Source of the DNA: Deltaproteobacteria bacterium
GTDB taxonomy: Bacteria > Myxococcota_A > UBA9160 > SZUA-336
DNA length: 64,000 bases
Direction: 5' to 3'
Assembly (NCBI GenBank): GCA_016875225.1
Contig: VGRW01000003.1
Location: 1-64,000, forward strand
Of the stretch, positions 23,389 through 33,293 are shown in pieces (position 1 is the first letter of the stretch; each line of letters opens with the position of its first letter). A program made the position numbers and the translations under genes. Below the pieces are notes generated by a model. The model saw nothing but the letters and a program-made list of their open reading frames with translations, did no database searches and was not told the DNA's origin.

Positions 23389-24680
23389 AAGCGCGCGTCG
23401 AGATCGAACTCCTCGCAGAGCTCCGTCATGCCGATCAGACCCGGCTCCTGACCGTTGCCGCGCTCGCTCCGCGTCTGGAAGTAGGGGTTCCAGTCGTGCG
23501 CGCAGAGCGTCTTCTCGCTCGGGCTGATGGTGATGACGGTGTATACGCCGCCCTGTCCGTCCGAGGGCGTGACACCTTCCGGGCGGCTCGGCGCGCCGCC
23601 GTTGTGGCGGTTCAGCTCCTGCCAGTTGGAGAAGAGCTTCCAGATCCGCTCGCCCGTCGCGGGGTTGATCTCGGAGGCTTTCACGGAGCTCCGCACGGGG
23701 TTCGTCCAGTGGCCGCCCGCGACGATGAAGACCTCGTCGTTCTCGCTCTTTCTCACACAGCCGTCGCGCAGCGTGCCGAGTCCCGGATCGCCGGAGTCGT
23801 CGATCTCGCCGCTCGGGAGCACCGCGCCGTGCGCGGTGAGGATCGTCGGGAAGCCGCCGCCGCAGCCGATCGCCGCGTTGCAGAACGCGACGTCGGTCAT
23901 CGCGGGGCCGGGCCATGCTTCGTTGGCGACGGCGTCCTGAACCCCCACCGCGCAGAAGGTACGCCCGGCGATCTCCGTCTTGATCGCATGGGACTGCCCC
24001 GTGAGCAGCGCGCCGTCGCTCTTGCCGGCGGCGCTTCCAGGAGACTGGCCGCTCGAGGACTTCGCGTAGTAGAAGGGAAGTGACTCGAACTCGAGCGCCT
24101 CCATCAGCTTGGTGTAACAGGCCTCGGGATCGTGATTCCCGCGCAGCGGCAGGAACGGAATTCCCGAGTCGCGGATGATCGTCCAGAAGCCGAGCACCGC
24201 CTCGTACTGGTGGTAGTTGTCGCTCGGGCTCGCGTGGTCGAGCACCTCGGGCGTGCAGGCCTTCGCGGGCGGGTAGCTGATGTCCATCATGTCGCCGAGG
24301 CCCAGGATCAGGTCGCAGGGGGGGTGATCGAGCGAGTGGTCGAGCTTGGACCGCACCCGATCGCGGCCGTGGATCTCCGAGTAGTCGATCTTCTGCCACT
24401 GCCCGGTCATGCTGTACGCGACGTTGGCGAGCAGGATCTCGCCGGTCCGGTGCCACGACCCGATGCAGTACGGCGACTTCTCGCAGTGCGCGCCGATGCA
24501 GGCGCCGCGGATCGGATCCACCTGACAGGTCGTCTTCGGCGACACGACGGCGTTGTCCTCCTGGTTGGCGAGGTTCTGCGTGTCGGGAACCAGGCAGATG
24601 TGGATGTCGCGCGCCGCCGCCGTCGCCGCGCCGAACAGGGCCAGGAGCACGCCCGCTGCAACGCGCACCGCGCGTCTCAC
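23343..24680 (-). CDS. Exported calcineurin-like metallophosphoesterase
   Basis: A 445-residue secreted phosphoesterase. A signal peptide (RRAVRVAAGVLLALFGAATA) leads into the dimetal site: LVPDTQN near 30 (a variant of DxH), GLGDMMD near 128, LRGNHDPE near 180, LTAHGAV near 280 and AGGHWTN near 320. The protein has many Cys, including CIGAHCEK and CGGG, which fits an oxidising compartment. Substrate is unknown; relatives act on nucleotides or phosphodiesters. The gene overlaps the tail of the phosphoglycosyltransferase gene head-on by 46 bases, and its start lies one base before the stop of the CoA-transferase gene upstream. Confidence 0.85.
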   Translation of the reverse strand: MRRAVRVAAGVLLALFGAATAAARDIHICLVPDTQNLANQEDNAVVSPKTTCQVDPIRGACIGAHCEKSPYCIGSWHRTGEILLANVAYSMTGQWQKIDYSEIHGRDRVRSKLDHSLDHPPCDLILGLGDMMDISYPPAKACTPEVLDHASPSDNYHQYEAVLGFWTIIRDSGIPFLPLRGNHDPEACYTKLMEALEFESLPFYYAKSSSGQSPGSAAGKSDGALLTGQSHAIKTEIAGRTFCAVGVQDAVANEAWPGPAMTDVAFCNAAIGCGGGFPTILTAHGAVLPSGEIDDSGDPGLGTLRDGCVRKSENDEVFIVAGGHWTNPVRSSVKASEINPATGERIWKLFSNWQELNRHNGGAPSRPEGVTPSDGQGGVYTVITISPSEKTLCAHDWNPYFQTRSERGNGQEPGLIGMTELCEEFDLDARFYSGAGSGRSGKIDR

Positions 24681-24681
24681 C

Positions 24682-25884
24682 TCAGCTCTCCTTCGTCGCG
24701 ACCACCCCGGACGCGTGGAGCGCGCGAAGATCGGAGTCGGACAGGCCGAGATCCTCGCGCAGCACCTCGTCGGTGTGCCGGCCGAGCACGGGCGCCGCGC
24801 GAAGCTCGACCTCGCTCTGCGAGAGGCGGAACGGCGAGCCCAGGATCGGCACCTCGCCGAGCACCTCGTGCTTCACCCGCTTCACGAAGCCGCGCGCCGC
24901 GAGCTGCGGATCCTGGAACAGATCGCGGGTGTCGAGCACCGCGCTGCACGGCACGCCTGCCTCGGCCAGGATCCGCATCGCCTCGTGCTTGGTGTGCTCC
25001 CGCGTCCAGCTCGCGATCTCCTCGTAGAGCGCCGCGCCGTTCTCGTGCCGCAGCAGCCAGCCCTTGAAGCGGGGATCGCTGGCGAGATCGGGACGGTCGA
25101 GCGCGCTGCAGAGCTGGTCCCACATCCGCGGCGTCGCGACGACCAGGTACACGTAGTCGTTCGGCCCGCCGGGCTTGCACGGGTACAGGTTCAGCATCGG
25201 CCCCTCGCCGTTGCCCGTGCGGGGGACCGCGCGAGAGCCCCACTCCGATCCGTTCGCGATTCGCGTGCGCATGTAGAAGGTCATCGCCTCCTGCATCGCG
25301 ATCTCGATCTGCTGCCCCTCGCCGGTGCGCAATCGCTGCACGTAGGCCGCGGTGATCGCGAGCGCCGCCTGCACGCCCGTGCCCGAGTCGGCCAGCGTCG
25401 GGCCCGGACACATCGGCGGCCCGTCGGGCTCGCCGGTCACCGAGAACGCGCCCGACGCCGCCTGCGCGACCATGTCGAAGCACTTGTAGCTCGCGTACGG
25501 CCCGCCGCCGCCGAAGCCCTTGATGCGCGCGTGGATGATCGCGGGGTGCACCGCGCGCATCGCCTCGTACTCGAGCCCCAGCTTCTCGAGCACGCCGGGC
25601 CCGAAGTTCTCGACGAAGACGTCGTAGCGCGGAAGCATGCGCAGGAGCAGCTCGCGTCCCTCGGGCTTCTCGAGGGCGACAGCGACGCTGCGCTTGTTCG
25701 CGTTCCAGCTGAGAAAGTACGCCGAGTGATCGCCTCCGACGAGCAAGCCCCGTCCGGGATCGCCGGACCCCGGGCGCTCGATCTTCACCACGTCCGCGTC
25801 GAGCCAGGCCAGCGCCTGCGTGCACGCGGTGCCGGCCTCGTACTGCGTCATGTCGAGCACGCGCATTCCGTCCAGCGCTGGCAT
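24682..25884 (-). CDS. Class III CoA-transferase (CaiB/BaiF family)
   Basis: A 400-residue CoA-transferase that moves CoA between carboxylic acids. It shows VLDMTQYEAGTACTQALAWL, the glycine-rich RPGSGDPGRG, SWNANKRSVAVALEKPEGRE, and the catalytic Asp near residue 169 in PTLADSGTGVQAA. The second half includes GLLRHENGAALYEEIASW and an FVKRVKHEVLGEVP segment. The substrate cannot be read from sequence; many homologues take part in acid activation, racemisation or carnitine-type metabolism, in keeping with other acyl-CoA genes in the window. An AAGGAGG ribosome site precedes the ATG at 25884. Confidence 0.92.
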   Translation of the reverse strand: MPALDGMRVLDMTQYEAGTACTQALAWLDADVVKIERPGSGDPGRGLLVGGDHSAYFLSWNANKRSVAVALEKPEGRELLLRMLPRYDVFVENFGPGVLEKLGLEYEAMRAVHPAIIHARIKGFGGGGPYASYKCFDMVAQAASGAFSVTGEPDGPPMCPGPTLADSGTGVQAALAITAAYVQRLRTGEGQQIEIAMQEAMTFYMRTRIANGSEWGSRAVPRTGNGEGPMLNLYPCKPGGPNDYVYLVVATPRMWDQLCSALDRPDLASDPRFKGWLLRHENGAALYEEIASWTREHTKHEAMRILAEAGVPCSAVLDTRDLFQDPQLAARGFVKRVKHEVLGEVPILGSPFRLSQSEVELRAAPVLGRHTDEVLREDLGLSDSDLRALHASGVVATKES

Positions 25885-25959
25885 CGAGACCTCCTTCGCG
25901 GCAGCGGTGGCGCCGAGACGCCATCGTAGCCCTCGCGAGGGGCGCGCGGGAGCCGAGCC

Positions 25960-26841
25960 TCAGCGCGAGGGCGCGGCGCCGCCGGTCGCAGGCGCGAGCA
26001 CGGTCTCGACGCTGCGATCGTTCCAGAACAGCTCGATCGCCGCGTGCGGCTCGAAGCTCGCGGGAACGACCAGGTAGCCGACGGCGAGCTCGCCGGCGGG
26101 AAGTGCGCCGGACTCGCCGAGCAGGAAGCCGATCTCGCTCGGCCGCGTCGGATCGGGTCGGTAGGTGCGGCCGCCCTGCACGACGAAGAAATTCGGCTGG
26201 AACTCGGTGTCCGACTCGGCGAGCGTCGCGAAGACGAACACGTGGCTCGCCGACGGGTCGAGTCCGAGGCTCGCGAGCGCCCATGACTCGAACGAGGCCG
26301 AGTAGGCGAGCTGGATGCGCATTCGCGCGTCGCCGCGCGCGTCGGAGATCTCGAGCTGCGCGGGGGAATCCGCCTGGCGCAGCCCGATCAGGCGCACCAG
26401 GTCGCGGAGCTCGTCGTCGGCCAGCCGAAGCTCCGCAGCCGCCGGTGGTGGAGGGGTCGGCGGCGCAGGCCGAGCGACCGCGCCGATCGCTGGCGCGGGC
26501 TGCGATGGCGCTGCTTGCGCGCTCTCTGCGCCCGGCGTCGTGCCCAGCCGCGCCGCGCGGATCTTCTCGGCCGCCTCGACGAGGTTGTACGGATTGTTCG
26601 GGTTGCGCGTCTCTTGATCGACGTACCACGTGTACGGCCGCGGCAGCAGGTGCGGGCGCAGCGGCGGGAGGTCCGCCGCGTCGACGAAGCGCGGGTTCGC
26701 ACAGGGCACGGAGCTGCGGCTCTGGACCACGAACACGCTGCCGTCCGGACAGACACCGGACAGTGTCGAGTCCGCGGCCGCGGGTTGCGGGCAGAGCGCG
26801 AGCAGGCAGACGGCGAGCCGCGATCGGAGGGGCGTTCTCAC
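25960..26841 (-). CDS. Exported hypothetical protein, 293 residues
   Basis: A protein with an N-terminal signal peptide (LAVCLLALCPQPAAA) and a region with two Cys (GVCPDGSVFVVQSRSSVPCA). A disordered Pro/Ala/Gln linker follows (about 100-140), then a folded C-terminal domain at about 150-285 with DARMRIQLAYSASFESWALA, VFVFATL and a WNDRSVETVL ending. It starts at GTG 26841 and follows scpB on the minus strand after about 120 bases. I do not recognise it. The alternation of short strands at the end suggests a beta-sandwich surface domain. Confidence 0.65.
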   Translation of the reverse strand: MRTPLRSRLAVCLLALCPQPAAADSTLSGVCPDGSVFVVQSRSSVPCANPRFVDAADLPPLRPHLLPRPYTWYVDQETRNPNNPYNLVEAAEKIRAARLGTTPGAESAQAAPSQPAPAIGAVARPAPPTPPPPAAAELRLADDELRDLVRLIGLRQADSPAQLEISDARGDARMRIQLAYSASFESWALASLGLDPSASHVFVFATLAESDTEFQPNFFVVQGGRTYRPDPTRPSEIGFLLGESGALPAGELAVGYLVVPASFEPHAAIELFWNDRSVETVLAPATGGAAPSR

Positions 26842-26875
26842 GCTGCGATTGTACTCGAACTGGACCTGACAAGTC

Positions 26876-26898
26876 CCTGATTTTATTCAGGAAATCAG
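26876..26898. promoter_or_regulatory. AT-rich inverted repeat in front of the exported hypothetical
   Basis: Within a very GC-rich region this stretch reads CCTGATTTTATTCAGG with overlapping arms CTGATTT (26877-26883) and AAATCAG (26892-26898). It lies 35-60 bases before the GTG of the minus-strand gene at 26841 and after scpB. TACAAT on the minus strand nearby could be a -10 box. An operator or a short terminator for scpB are both possible; there is no evidence to choose. Confidence 0.3.
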
Positions 26899-26959
26899 AG
26901 TCTTTCGAGGTCCTGCGCAGCGCCGCGGAGTTGCCTCGGGAAATGCGCCGCGCCTGCGC

Positions 26960-27575
<616 letters not shown>

Positions 27576-27586
<11 letters not shown>

Positions 27587-28496
27587 CGCCACCCTCATCC
27601 GTCTCCGGCTCGTCCGTCGCGGCGGTCTCGGGGACCTCCTCGAGGTCGACGCGCGTGCTGAACTCCGCCTCGGCCTCGGCGGCCGCGGCCTCGATCTCCG
27701 CCTCGTCGGGCGCGTCCCCCACTGCCAGACGCACACGGATCGGCCCGTCGGGTCGCCCGTCGCCCGTGGCGTTCTGGAAGATCAGCAGCGCCTGGATCTT
27801 GGCGAGCTCGAGGATCGAGAGAAAGGCCAGCACGATCCGCTCGCGGCTGGCCTCGAGTCCGCTCGGGAACAGCTCCTCGAAGCGAAGCGTCGCGCCCGCG
27901 GAGACCCGCAGCCGGTCCATCACCTCGATCATCGACTGCTGCAGCGTGATGCGCTCGCGCGAGACGATGTGGTGCTGCGCCGCGGGCGACACACGGCCGA
28001 GCACGCCTTGCATGGCCTCGATCAGCGCGAACAGGCTGACCGCGAGCACGCCCTCTTTCTCGGGCAGCGTCGAGGCGTCCGGCTCGGCCGCGAAGACGTC
28101 GCGGTTCAGGAGCTGCCTTCGCGCCAGCGCATCGGCGGCGTCCTTGAAGACGGCGTACTCGGCGAGCCGCCGGGCGAGCTCGGCTCGCGGATCCTCGCCC
28201 TCGTCCTCGCCGAGGATGTCGGGGTCGGGCGGAAGCAGCATCCGCGACTTGATGTGCGCGAGCGTCGCGGCCATCAGCAGGTAGTCCGCAGCGACGTCGA
28301 TGTCGAGCGAGCGCATCAGCTCGAGGTAGGCCAGGTACTGCTCGGAGATCGCCGCGATCGGGATGTCGGCGATGTCGACTTCGTTCGCGCGGATCAGGTG
28401 CAGGAGCAGATCGAGCGGGCCCTCGAAGGCGTGCAGCTTGATCGCGCACGAGTGGCGACCGAGGCTGGTCTCTTCGCGGCTCGGGCTCGAGTCCAT
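27576..28496 (-). CDS. scpA: Segregation and condensation protein A
   Basis: A 306-residue ScpA kleisin that bridges the SMC heads. The N-terminal signature is FEGPLDLLLHLIRANEVDIA near 25, followed by LEYL-type AYLELMRSLDIDVAADYLLM and AATLAHIKSRMLLP near 80. The C-terminal winged helix appears near 215-250 (ERIVLAFLSILELAKIQALL). A long acidic linker (DEAEIEAAAAEAEAEF) at the end is lineage-specific. It follows xerD closely on the same strand, placing chromosome-dimer resolution and condensin in one operon. I chose the ATG at 28496; the reading frame is open further upstream. Confidence 0.94.
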
Positions 28497-28516
28497 CGCT
28501 TCGATCGTCGCACCCC

Positions 28517-29443
28517 CTACGACGAGGGCGAGACTATCCCATCCGGTCCGGCCGAGCCAGGATCGCCCCGTGGATGCCGGGCGTTCACCAGCTCGTGAAG
28601 CCGGGTCCGACTCACATGCGTGTAGATCTCCGTGGTGCCGATGTCGGAGTGGCCGAGCATCTCCTGGACGATGCGCAGATCCGCCCCGCCCTCGAGCAGG
28701 TGGGTCGCGAAGGAGTGACGCAGGACGTGGGGGGTGAGCTTGTGCGCGATTCCCGCCTGCAGTCCGTAGGCACGCATCCGGTACCAGATCGCCTGTCGGG
28801 TCATCGCGGCGCCGCGCGCGGTGACGAAGACGAAGGCGACCTCGGCGTCGCGAACCCAGCGCGGGCGCACCTGCGCCAGGTAGCGTTCGAGCGCTTCCAC
28901 GGCGGGCTCCCCCACGAGCGCCACACGCTCGCGCCGTCCCTTGCCGAGCACGGTCAGGCTGCGCGAGGCGAGCTGGAGATTGGCCAGACGCAGCCCGGTC
29001 GCCTCGGAGACGCGCAGACCCGCGGCGTAGAGCAGCTCGAGGATCGCGCGATCTCGGATTCCGACGGGGCTCTCGTCGGGCGCCGACAGCAGCGCGACCA
29101 CCTCGTCGGTGGAGAGCACGTGCGGGATCTTTCGCCGCTGCTTGGGGCGCTCCAGATCGGCCAGCGGATCGCACTCGAGCAGGCGCTCCGCACGCAGCCA
29201 GGCGAGCAGGCGCGCGATTGCCGAGAGTGCGCGGGCGCGCGTGGATCCCGCGAGTCCCCGCGTGGCGAGGCGGTCGACGTGCCGGCGAAGCGACGCGGCG
29301 TCGAGCGCGCCGACATCGAGATCGCCCAGCGTCTCAGAGAGCGCGGCCAGGTCGCGCTCGTAGGCCTCGATCGTCGCCGCCGACAGCCCGCGCTCGACCG
29401 CGAGGTGCGCGAGAAACGCGTCGATCCCCGCGTCGAGCCTCAC
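28517..29443 (-). CDS. xerD: Tyrosine site-specific recombinase XerD
   Basis: A 308-residue XerD/XerC-type recombinase that resolves chromosome dimers at dif. The SAM-like core-binding domain covers residues 1-95 (AGIDAFLAHLAVERGLSAAT). The catalytic domain shows Arg in LLYAAGLRVSEATGL, Lys in VLGKGRRER, HVLRHSFATHLLEGGADLRI with the His and second Arg, GHSDIGTTEIYTHV with the final His, and Tyr nucleophile (EIYTHVS). The GTG start at 29443 overlaps the glnD stop. I call it XerD rather than XerC on general resemblance only; a dif site was not found in the window. Confidence 0.9.
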   Translation of the reverse strand: MRLDAGIDAFLAHLAVERGLSAATIEAYERDLAALSETLGDLDVGALDAASLRRHVDRLATRGLAGSTRARALSAIARLLAWLRAERLLECDPLADLERPKQRRKIPHVLSTDEVVALLSAPDESPVGIRDRAILELLYAAGLRVSEATGLRLANLQLASRSLTVLGKGRRERVALVGEPAVEALERYLAQVRPRWVRDAEVAFVFVTARGAAMTRQAIWYRMRAYGLQAGIAHKLTPHVLRHSFATHLLEGGADLRIVQEMLGHSDIGTTEIYTHVSRTRLHELVNARHPRGDPGSAGPDGIVSPSS

Positions 29444-32151
29444 GTCGCCTCCGCGCCGATCGCGGCCAGGATCTCCGCCTCCACCGCGCGCCGGCGCTCC
29501 GGGTCGGTGAGCTTCAGACCGTCCGCGCCGGTGACGTAGAACGCGTCGGTCGCGCGGTTCGCGCGCGTGGAGGCCCGCACGGCCACGATCGAGAGCTCGT
29601 GGTGGGAGAGCGCCTGAGCGATGTCGTGCAGAAGCCCGGGCCGGTCGAGCGCCTCGACGTCGATGATCGTGTAGAAATCCGACTCGTCGTTCTCCACGCG
29701 CGCGCTCGGCGGCTGCTCGCGAACCACGCGCGGGAGCGGCGTTCGAGGCGGCTGGGGCGCGGGGATCGGGCCGGTTCCGTCGAGCACGGCGACGAGACGG
29801 CGCTCGATCCGCTCGCGCGCGAGATCCTGCTCTCTCGGCCCGCCCGCGATCGGGTCGACGTGGAACATGTCGAGCGCGATCCCCTCGCGCGTGGTGTAGG
29901 CCGACGCGGCCAGGATGTTGTGCCCGCAGCTCGAGAGCACTCCAGCCATCGTCGCGAACAGCCCGGGGCGGTCGCGCGCGAGCACGACGATCCCCCACGA
30001 CGGGGCGCTGGGCGCGGCGGCGCGGAACGCCTCGACGCGTGCGGTCGCGCCCGATTCGAGGAAGCGCAGCGCCGCGTGCAGGTGCGCGGCGATCTCCTCG
30101 GCCTCGTTCTCGAGCAGGTAGCGGCGCGGCATCTGCTCCAGCAGAAGCTCCGCCTCCGACTTCGCCACGCCGCGCTGAGTCAGCATCTCCACCGCCCGTG
30201 CGGAGGTCGCGGCGGCCTGGCTCGAAGCGCGGTCGAGGAAGAACTGCGGCGCGGCCTCGGCCGCCTCGCCGGCTTCGAGCCACTCCGCGGCGTTGCGGTA
30301 CAGCTGCTCGAGCAGCCCCGCCTTCCAGTTCGTCCACGCGACGGGCGAGACGCTGCGGATGTCCGCGACCGTGATCAGATAGAGCAGACGCAGGTACAGC
30401 CGTGAGCCACAGAGCTTCGCCAGGCGCAGGATCAGCCGGGGATCGTGCACGTCGCGCTGCTCGGCCATCCCGCTCATCGTCAGGTGGTGCAGGACCAGGA
30501 ACTCCACGATCCCAGCGGCCTCCGCGCCGAGGCCGAGGCGCTCCGCGATCGCCGGAACCAGCGCCGCGCCCTTGCCCGAGTGCCCGCCGCCACGTCCCTT
30601 GCCGATGTCGTGCAGGATGCACGCCAGGTAGAGCCACACAGGATTGCGTACCTCGCGCATCAGCTCGGTCGCGAGCGGCAGCTGCGTGCGGTAGCGCCCG
30701 CGCAGGATCCGGCGGAGCTGCTCGACGAGGAAGAGCGAGTGAATGTCGACGGTGTAGGTGTGGTACATGTCCTGCTGCCACATCCCGACCACGTGCGCGA
30801 ACTCCGGAAGGTAGGCACCGAGCAGTCCCACCTCGTCCATCATCTGCAGCGTGCGGTAGACGCGCGTCGGCGCGGAGAGGATCTGCAGGAACAGCGCGCT
30901 CGCCTCGGGGTCGACGCGGAAGGCGTCGTCGACCAGAGAGAGCTTCTGGCGCAGCAGCCGCTGCGCCCGCGTCGAGAGCTCGACGTCGTGGTGCTGCGCG
31001 ACCGCGAACGCGGCGAGCAGGCGCACCGGACGCTCGTCGATCAGCGAGGCGGCCGGGATCTCGAGCCGTCCGGAGCTGATCGCGAAACCCTCGGCGACCG
31101 CGTCGGGAATGTAGCGTCCGGACGGCTGCCGAGCCGCGCGAAGCTGTCGCGCGTGCGCGATCACCCGGCGCGAGATCAGCTGGATCGAGCGCGCGTGCAT
31201 GTAGTAGGTGCGCATCAGGCGCTCGACGCCCCGCACCGCCTTGCTCTCGCGGAAGCCCATGTACTCGGCCAGCCGCTCCTGCGCCTCGAAGTGCAGACGG
31301 TCGTCCTTGCGACCCTTGCGGTGCAGCTGATTGCGCACCCGCCACATGAAGTCGAGCGCTTCTTGCAGCTGCTGCTGCTCGTGCTCGTCGATGAATCCCT
31401 GCACGCGCAGCTGCTCCGCACGGCGAACCTCCCAGATCGTCGCGCGCGCGATCCACAGCGCGGTGTGGTAGTCGCGCAGGCCTCCGACGCTCTCCTTCAG
31501 GTTCGGCTGCAGCAGGTAGAGCGACTCGCCCCCGCTCTCGTGCCGACGCGCCTGCTCGGCGAGCTTGGCCTCGACGAACGCCTCCCCGTGCTCGCGCATG
31601 TGAGCACGGATCTCGCGGTCGAGCTCGGCGAACAGGGCCGGGTCGCCGATCAAGAAGCGGCCGTCGAGATAGGAGGTCAGCGTCGACAAGTCCTCGCGGC
31701 CCACCCGCAGCGAGTCGCCGATCGTGCGCGTGGCGGCGCCGACCGTGAGCTTCGCGTCCCAGAGCCGGGTCGCGATCGTCTCGGTGATCGTCTCGACGTA
31801 CGGGTTCTCCTTGCCGCGGAACAGGAAGACCAGATCGATGTCGGAGCCGAGCGAGAGCTCGCGGCGCCCGTAGCCGCCGACTGCCACGACCGCGAGCCGG
31901 AAGTTGAGCCGCGGAAACGCCTCGAAGTAGCGATCCTCGGCGAGTCGGAACAGCTTGCGGATCAGCCGATCCACCAGCTCCGCGTGCTCCTCGTTCACGC
32001 TTCGCGAAGGCGCGCCCGCGTCGTGCTGCTCGAGAAGGTGCGCGCGCACCGCATCGAGATAGGCGCGAACCGACGGGTTCAGGTGCTGCGACGAGGATCC
32101 GGTCACGTGCGCGGGCTGCGTGCCGAGGAAGTCGTCGCAGAGCGGCTGCAC
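29440..32151 (-). CDS. glnD: PII uridylyltransferase/uridylyl-removing enzyme
   Basis: A 903-residue bifunctional nitrogen sensor that adds UMP to PII proteins under low glutamine and removes it under high glutamine. The nucleotidyltransferase site is GGYGRRELSLGSDIDL at 92-107 with the catalytic Asp pair. A GlnD-specific central region follows. The HD hydrolase motif is HDIGKGRGGGHSGKG near 513. Two ACT domains close the protein, at about 715-790 (VVLARDRPGLFATMAGVLSS) and 825-903 (DVEALDRPGLLHDIAQALSH), where glutamine binds. Length matches the family. It overlaps xerD by four bases and amiC lies 2 bases upstream. No glnB or glnK gene is in view. Confidence 0.96.
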   Translation of the reverse strand: MQPLCDDFLGTQPAHVTGSSSQHLNPSVRAYLDAVRAHLLEQHDAGAPSRSVNEEHAELVDRLIRKLFRLAEDRYFEAFPRLNFRLAVVAVGGYGRRELSLGSDIDLVFLFRGKENPYVETITETIATRLWDAKLTVGAATRTIGDSLRVGREDLSTLTSYLDGRFLIGDPALFAELDREIRAHMREHGEAFVEAKLAEQARRHESGGESLYLLQPNLKESVGGLRDYHTALWIARATIWEVRRAEQLRVQGFIDEHEQQQLQEALDFMWRVRNQLHRKGRKDDRLHFEAQERLAEYMGFRESKAVRGVERLMRTYYMHARSIQLISRRVIAHARQLRAARQPSGRYIPDAVAEGFAISSGRLEIPAASLIDERPVRLLAAFAVAQHHDVELSTRAQRLLRQKLSLVDDAFRVDPEASALFLQILSAPTRVYRTLQMMDEVGLLGAYLPEFAHVVGMWQQDMYHTYTVDIHSLFLVEQLRRILRGRYRTQLPLATELMREVRNPVWLYLACILHDIGKGRGGGHSGKGAALVPAIAERLGLGAEAAGIVEFLVLHHLTMSGMAEQRDVHDPRLILRLAKLCGSRLYLRLLYLITVADIRSVSPVAWTNWKAGLLEQLYRNAAEWLEAGEAAEAAPQFFLDRASSQAAATSARAVEMLTQRGVAKSEAELLLEQMPRRYLLENEAEEIAAHLHAALRFLESGATARVEAFRAAAPSAPSWGIVVLARDRPGLFATMAGVLSSCGHNILAASAYTTREGIALDMFHVDPIAGGPREQDLARERIERRLVAVLDGTGPIPAPQPPRTPLPRVVREQPPSARVENDESDFYTIIDVEALDRPGLLHDIAQALSHHELSIVAVRASTRANRATDAFYVTGADGLKLTDPERRRAVEAEILAAIGAEAT

Positions 32152-32153
32152 GG

Positions 32154-33293
32154 CTAGCGCCTGGCGACGAGACGCCGCGCGTGCTGGTCCCTGTACGTGC
32201 TCACGCCCTCGGCAATGCCCTGCGCAGCCTTGCGCGCGAAGACGTCGCTGCTCAGTCGCTTCGCCTCGGCCGGATTCGAGACGAAGCCGACCTCGACCAG
32301 AATGGCCGGCATGTCGGCTTGGAACAGCACCAGGAAGGGCCCGCGCTTCACGCCGAGATCGACCGTCCCGGGGTAGCTCTTGCGCAGCCGCGAGACGAGC
32401 GAGCGCTGCACGAGCTCCGCGTAGCGGGCGGCGTAGCGCTCGTTGTTCCCGAGCTTCAGCGAGGCCAGGATCCGGTGCAGCTCCGAGAGCCCGGCCACGG
32501 TCGTGCCGTTCTCGCGCGCGGCGACGCGCGCGGTCTGGCGGTCGTAGCGCGTGTCGAGCAGATAGGTCTCGACCCCCGCGAGCTTGCTGTTGCGCGCGGC
32601 GTTCGCATGCACCGAGATGAACAGATCGGCGTTCTCGCGGTTGGCGATGTCGGTGCGCGCCTCGAGCGGCAGGAAGACGTCCGAGCTGCGGGTCATCACG
32701 ACCTCGAAGCCGCGCCGCTCGAGCTCCCGCCGGAGCTCACGCGAGATCGAGAGCACCAGCGCGGCCTCGCGGAGCTTGCGAGCTCCGATCGCGCCGGGAT
32801 CCTTGCCGCCATGACCGGCGTCGATCGCGATCCTCCGCACGACGCGCTGGTCCCAGTCCTCGGAGTCGAGGGTCTCTGCGGCGGCCGGCGCGCCCTTGGG
32901 GATCTCCACGACGATCCGGAACGGCGACTCGAGCGCGAAGATCGTCGGGCGCGGCGAGGTCTCTGCGAGCTCGAAGACGACGCGCGAGCGCTGCAGGGTG
33001 TTCTGCGCCCCACGCACCAGTCGCAGGTTCGAGCTCGCCTCTGGCGCCTGCGCCGCTCCGACCGGCGGCTCGATCCAGGTCCCGTCGACGTCGACGTAGA
33101 GCCGGCGCGGACCCGAGAGCTCGTTGACCGAGTACGGCGACTTCCGCGACAGCTCGATCTCGACACGCGTCCGTGTCGGCGAAGTCTCGACCGAGATCGC
33201 GCGCACGTCGCCGAGCCCGTCGGGGCGCACGCCGGCGCCGAGGCCCGAGATCGCCAGCAGAGCGAGAAGCAGCGAACGCAGGCGCCGGATCAA
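32154..33293 (-). CDS. amiC: N-acetylmuramoyl-L-alanine amidase (AMIN + Amidase_3)
   Basis: A 379-residue cell-wall amidase that cuts septal peptidoglycan. A signal peptide precedes an AMIN domain (about 30-130, SVETSPTRTRVEIELSRKSP) that targets the septum. A zinc Amidase_3 domain follows (about 152-370) with IAIDAGHGGKDPGAIG (His ligand), REAALVLSISRELRREL (Glu), FISVHANAA (His) and VEVGFVSNPAEAKRL (catalytic Glu). The regulatory insertion helix of E. coli AmiC is represented by ELHRILASLKLGNN. The TTG start at 33293 overlaps the mutS stop (TTGA), so the order mutS-amiC-glnD is transcribed as one unit. Confidence 0.92.
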   Translation of the reverse strand: MIRRLRSLLLALLAISGLGAGVRPDGLGDVRAISVETSPTRTRVEIELSRKSPYSVNELSGPRRLYVDVDGTWIEPPVGAAQAPEASSNLRLVRGAQNTLQRSRVVFELAETSPRPTIFALESPFRIVVEIPKGAPAAAETLDSEDWDQRVVRRIAIDAGHGGKDPGAIGARKLREAALVLSISRELRRELERRGFEVVMTRSSDVFLPLEARTDIANRENADLFISVHANAARNSKLAGVETYLLDTRYDRQTARVAARENGTTVAGLSELHRILASLKLGNNERYAARYAELVQRSLVSRLRKSYPGTVDLGVKRGPFLVLFQADMPAILVEVGFVSNPAEAKRLSSDVFARKAAQGIAEGVSTYRDQHARRLVARR

